From: Paenibacillus chitinolyticus NBRC 15660
GTDB lineage: Bacteria; Bacillota; Bacilli; Paenibacillales; NBRC-103111
Direction of reading: 5' to 3'
Assembly: GCF_000739915.1 (NCBI RefSeq)
Contig: NZ_BBJT01000018.1
Coordinates: forward strand, 1-64,000
DNA length: 64,000 bases
Both the position numbers and the translations under genes were made by a program. Positions 61,111-64,000 of the stretch are shown here, one piece after another. The first letter of the stretch is position 1. The number at the start of each line of letters is the position of its first letter. The notes beneath the pieces are model-generated. The model did not search any database, was not told where the DNA came from, and saw only the letters and a program-made list of their open reading frames with translations.

Positions 61111-62493
61111 TTATTTAACCGGCTGAACGTCATAACCTTTCGCTTTCAACTGGTCGATGACCATATCTTTCACCACATAATGCGCGGAGCCGACGACTAC
61201 GAAAGAGGTCCTTTCCCCGTCTTTCTCCAGAAGATCCGCAATCTTCTTGGCCATGTTTTTGTCGCGCTCGCCGATCAGTTTCTTGTTAAGCTCGCCTTCC
61301 ATCAAGCCGCCCCGGACAAGTCCGTCCGCTACGCCTTTCGCATCGCCCTTACTCCAATCCAGTTGAAGCTGTTTGAAGGAGTCGGCCCCTTCCTTGCCTC
61401 CGTCCGCAAGCAGAGTATCCAGCAGGCTGTTCAGATCCTTCTCCTGCGCTTCGGGAGTTAAGGAGTTGAACACGTCCGCTTGCAGCTTGATTCCTTCCAG
61501 TTCATGGACCGGTTTGCCCGTCAGCAGCGCTTTAGTGAGAAAATAATGATCAATGCCGGATGCGGATGCCGCTGTAATTTGATCGGGCTGGTCGAACAGG
61601 GAAAGCATGGATAAGTTGCTGGAGACGGCAAAGGGCTTATACCCGTCGAGCGCCTGCTCCGGAATCTCCATTTTTTTAATTACTTTTTGCAGCTTCTCGT
61701 ACGTTTCTTTCGACACATGATCCTCGATCTTCGAGCCGTCGTCATACACCATCAGATTGGCGAAATAGCTCATATCCCCGGATAAAGTATCGGCTTCCAC
61801 CCACAGATCATCCGAAGCTTCGAAGGCTTCTCTTATGTTTTTCTGGAGCGGGTACATCTCGGGGATTCCCAGGTGGACCGACCCAAGCAGGTACAGCGTG
61901 TTATTGTTATGCTTCACCTTCCAGAATACGCCTTTCGCTCCCTGTCCGGCCGTATCGTAACTGAATTCCACCAATCTCGAGGCGAGTACGGCGGCCTGTT
62001 CGGCCGTACAAGGCTGATCGAGCTCCAGTCCTTCGCTTGATCCCTGCACGATGCCTTTCTGCTGAAGGTATTCGATCGGTGAAGAAGACCCGATCCCGAA
62101 AGCGGCCGGCAGCTCGTAGCGGGCCAGTAACCCGTGCATGGCACGCATAACCGTGTCTCTGGTGATCACTTTATTTTCCAATACCGGCAGAGGGAGATCT
62201 TTTTTACTGAAACCGAGCTGATCGAGTTTGGCCCCCGTGCTTTCGATTAACGATTTAACCTTTACAGCGTCAATCGCTTCTTGAAACTTGCCGTCATAGT
62301 ACCAGCCTACCGGGTAAATCCCATATTTCTCTCCCTCGTTAAGAGTAGAGAGGGACCACGTGCTGATGGATGGGGTTGGAGCAGGAGGTTGCTCTGCCCT
62401 TACGGTTAGATTTGTTCCCCCAAGCAGAATCGTAACCCCTAATAAACCGGCTGCCGTCTTGCGGCTCCACTTGCTCCATAGATGACTTTTCAT
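61111..62493 (-). CDS. Secreted TraB/GumN-family protein
   Basis: The product has 460 residues. A signal peptide (about 1-34) is followed by an N-terminal region of about 150 residues, then the TraB/GumN domain. This has NTLYLLGSVHLGIPEMYPLQ near its start and FVVVGSAHYVVKDMVIDQL near its end, the conserved GxxH motifs. The family is proposed to include metal-dependent peptidases related to Tiki proteins. The ATG at 62493 is preferred; a TTG two codons earlier is an alternative, as AGGAGG lies 11 bases from the ATG. Confidence 0.8.
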   Translation of the reverse strand: MKSHLWSKWSRKTAAGLLGVTILLGGTNLTVRAEQPPAPTPSISTWSLSTLNEGEKYGIYPVGWYYDGKFQEAIDAVKVKSLIESTGAKLDQLGFSKKDLPLPVLENKVITRDTVMRAMHGLLARYELPAAFGIGSSSPIEYLQQKGIVQGSSEGLELDQPCTAEQAAVLASRLVEFSYDTAGQGAKGVFWKVKHNNNTLYLLGSVHLGIPEMYPLQKNIREAFEASDDLWVEADTLSGDMSYFANLMVYDDGSKIEDHVSKETYEKLQKVIKKMEIPEQALDGYKPFAVSSNLSMLSLFDQPDQITAASASGIDHYFLTKALLTGKPVHELEGIKLQADVFNSLTPEAQEKDLNSLLDTLLADGGKEGADSFKQLQLDWSKGDAKGVADGLVRGGLMEGELNKKLIGERDKNMAKKIADLLEKDGERTSFVVVGSAHYVVKDMVIDQLKAKGYDVQPVK

Positions 62494-62590
62494 GTTCAAA
62501 CATGCCTCCTAAACTTAGATGAGAAAAATAGCTTCAAATCGGGTGTTAACCCGTTACTGCTACCTGCGGAAACGGATGTGCGGATGCGTC

Positions 62591-63907
62591 TTACGCCTGA
62601 AAAGCCTTCATCGCTTTCCGCAGTTCCTTCCAGGACGGGCGTTTGCCGTACATCAACACGCCGGTGCGGTAAATTTTCGCCGACAGCCAGCCCAGCACGA
62701 AGATCGAACCGAGCATGATCGCGATCGAGATCACGATTTCCCACCAAGCCGGGCTTCCGAGACCGATACGCAGGAACATGATAAGCGGCGAGAAGAACGG
62801 GACATACGACATCGCGATGACGAACGGAGCTTCGGGATTCTGCAGCCCGAACATAGCCGTCATAAAGGCGATGATGATAAGCAGCGTGACCGGCATAACG
62901 GCCTGCTGCACTTCCTCGCTGCGGCTGACAAGCGAACCGATCGCCGCGAAAATAGTCGCGTAGATAAAGAACCCGCCCAGGTAAAACAGAAGGAAGTAAC
63001 CGAGCAAACCATACGGGATCAAGGATAAATCCAGATCCATCGACTGCAGCGCCGCCCCGTTCCAGGGAAGCATCAGGTTCACGGCTACCACTACGCCGAA
63101 CACCACATTTTGCAGCAGTCCCATCAGGCAGATGCCGATGATTTTGCCGAACATCTGCTTAAGCGGCGAACCGCTGGAGATCAGAATTTCCATCACACGC
63201 GAGCTTTTTTCCGCGGTGATTTCGGTGGAAACCATGCTTCCGTAGCCGATTACGCTCATGTAAAGCAGGAACAGCAAAGCATAGACCAGGATAAAAGCAA
63301 TTCCAAGCTCCTCCTTGGATTTAGCCGGCGTTTCCGCTTCCTTCAAGGCTACCGTTTCCGTCGTCAGATTGACAGGCTCCTGGATCTTCGCCAGCACGGC
63401 AGGCTCTATGCCTGCTTGAGTAATCGCGCTGTTCGTCTTGATCGTCTGGAGAGCCGCTTTCAGAAGGCCGGCCGTCTCATCGGTGCCCGGATTCATTGAG
63501 AATCCGCTTGCTCCCGTTTGATACAGAAGCTGCGGGAATTCTCCCGCGCCTGCCGGTTTAGCGGTCAGTACACCTTTGACATCCTTGTTTTTCAGTTTTT
63601 CACGGATCAATGTAGCATCCGCCTCCGCACCGCCCTTGCTTTCCAGCGGTACAATTTCAATGGTACTGGCGCCTACCTTGGCAGCGGCAAAATACTCCGT
63701 CAGCTTCTGCTGAATATCCGTACCGTTAGCCATCACCCCGATTTTGACCGCTTCCTTGCCGTCTTCTTTGGAAAATTGCTGGATGATAGCCGGGAGATTC
63801 ACGACGGCCGAGATCAGCAGCACAAAAATAAGCGTCGTAATTTTGAACGACTTCGTTTTTAACCGGTTCAAGAGGGTAAACCGGATCACGGTCAGCATGC
63901 TATTCAT
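62591..63907 (-). CDS. ABC-2 type exporter permease (NatB-like)
   Basis: The product has 438 residues. One N-terminal membrane segment is followed by a large extracytoplasmic loop (about 40-200) and then five membrane segments, the typical NatB/YhaP arrangement, with the motif EKSSRVMEILISSGSPLKQM. Its start overlaps the stop of the ATPase gene (ATGA). The exported substrate is unknown; sodium or a peptide are family options. Confidence 0.85.
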   Translation of the reverse strand: MNSMLTVIRFTLLNRLKTKSFKITTLIFVLLISAVVNLPAIIQQFSKEDGKEAVKIGVMANGTDIQQKLTEYFAAAKVGASTIEIVPLESKGGAEADATLIREKLKNKDVKGVLTAKPAGAGEFPQLLYQTGASGFSMNPGTDETAGLLKAALQTIKTNSAITQAGIEPAVLAKIQEPVNLTTETVALKEAETPAKSKEELGIAFILVYALLFLLYMSVIGYGSMVSTEITAEKSSRVMEILISSGSPLKQMFGKIIGICLMGLLQNVVFGVVVAVNLMLPWNGAALQSMDLDLSLIPYGLLGYFLLFYLGGFFIYATIFAAIGSLVSRSEEVQQAVMPVTLLIIIAFMTAMFGLQNPEAPFVIAMSYVPFFSPLIMFLRIGLGSPAWWEIVISIAIMLGSIFVLGWLSAKIYRTGVLMYGKRPSWKELRKAMKAFQA

Positions 63908-64000
63908 GAGACGATCCCACCTTTGCGATAAAGATTTCGTTCAACGTAGGCTCCATGAGCTGGTAGCGGTAAATATCCGTCTCTGCGGCCGCGTGGGCCA
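63904..64000 (-). CDS. ABC transporter ATP-binding protein, C-terminal end only
   Basis: Only about 31 residues lie in the window, ending YQLMEPTLNEIFIAKVGSS. This EPxLNxIFI ending is typical of the C-terminal domain of NatA-type ATPases. It overlaps the permease start and is cut by the window edge. Confidence 0.75.
   Translation of the reverse strand, partial: GPRGRRDGYLPLPAHGAYVERNLYRKGGIVS

Overview
The window looks like chromosome of a spore-forming, GC-moderate Firmicute of the Paenibacillus type. The signs are a YwmB-like tail, a YwaC-type alarmone synthetase, YesM/YesN two-component pairs beside ATPase-less sugar importers, SLH-domain surface proteins, strong AGGAGG ribosome sites and some TTG starts. 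No rRNA, tRNA or CRISPR array was seen. The species call is inference.

Layout. 1-1350: 3' end of a YwmB-like gene and an unknown membrane-anchored protein. 1585-12063 (minus): a tightly packed ten-gene cluster running acyl carrier protein, ATP-grasp ligase, UGT-type glycosyltransferase, radical SAM/SPASM enzyme, three-gene ABC exporter, zinc-less MDR dehydrogenase, NagZ-type glycosidase and BtrH-like protein. It reads as an undescribed carrier-protein natural-product pathway, with a strong promoter at 12183-12211 and a 38-residue peptide gene divergent from it. 13127-20323: a sugar ABC importer (two permeases, binding protein) with its YesN/YesM regulators. 20542-23400: a B12-binding protein carrying the Wx9EH photoreceptor signature, next to a hybrid histidine kinase. 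23626-32204: housekeeping and accessory genes (nucleotidyltransferase, alarmone synthetase, K+ channel-like protein, threonine synthase, phosphatase, acetyltransferase, a GntR-controlled efflux gene, a YtrA-type ABC operon).

32280-45340 is a visibly more AT-rich island. It is bounded by a decayed replicon-like segment (repeats plus a broken HTH gene) and an IS3-family transposase scrap. It holds a 1709-residue RHS toxin with an Ntox24-like tail, its probable immunity gene, and exported proteins that share a single N-terminal YD repeat fused to different glycan-binding-like modules; one of these is split by a frameshift at a G6 tract. A 77-bp element upstream of one of them recurs upstream of an SLH surface protein at 46.8 kb.

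46941-53300 (minus) is an unusual operon combining a sugar-importer permease pair and binding protein with an HlyD-type adaptor, a stalk-domain protein and a glycosyltransferase. 53439-56432 is a VanR/VanS-like pair divergent from a D,D-carboxypeptidase. 56823-58857 is an AgrA/AgrC-like pair, followed by a secreted serine beta-lactamase-fold protein (58979-61030), a secreted TraB/GumN-family protein (61111-62493) and the start of a NatAB-type ABC exporter that runs off the right edge.
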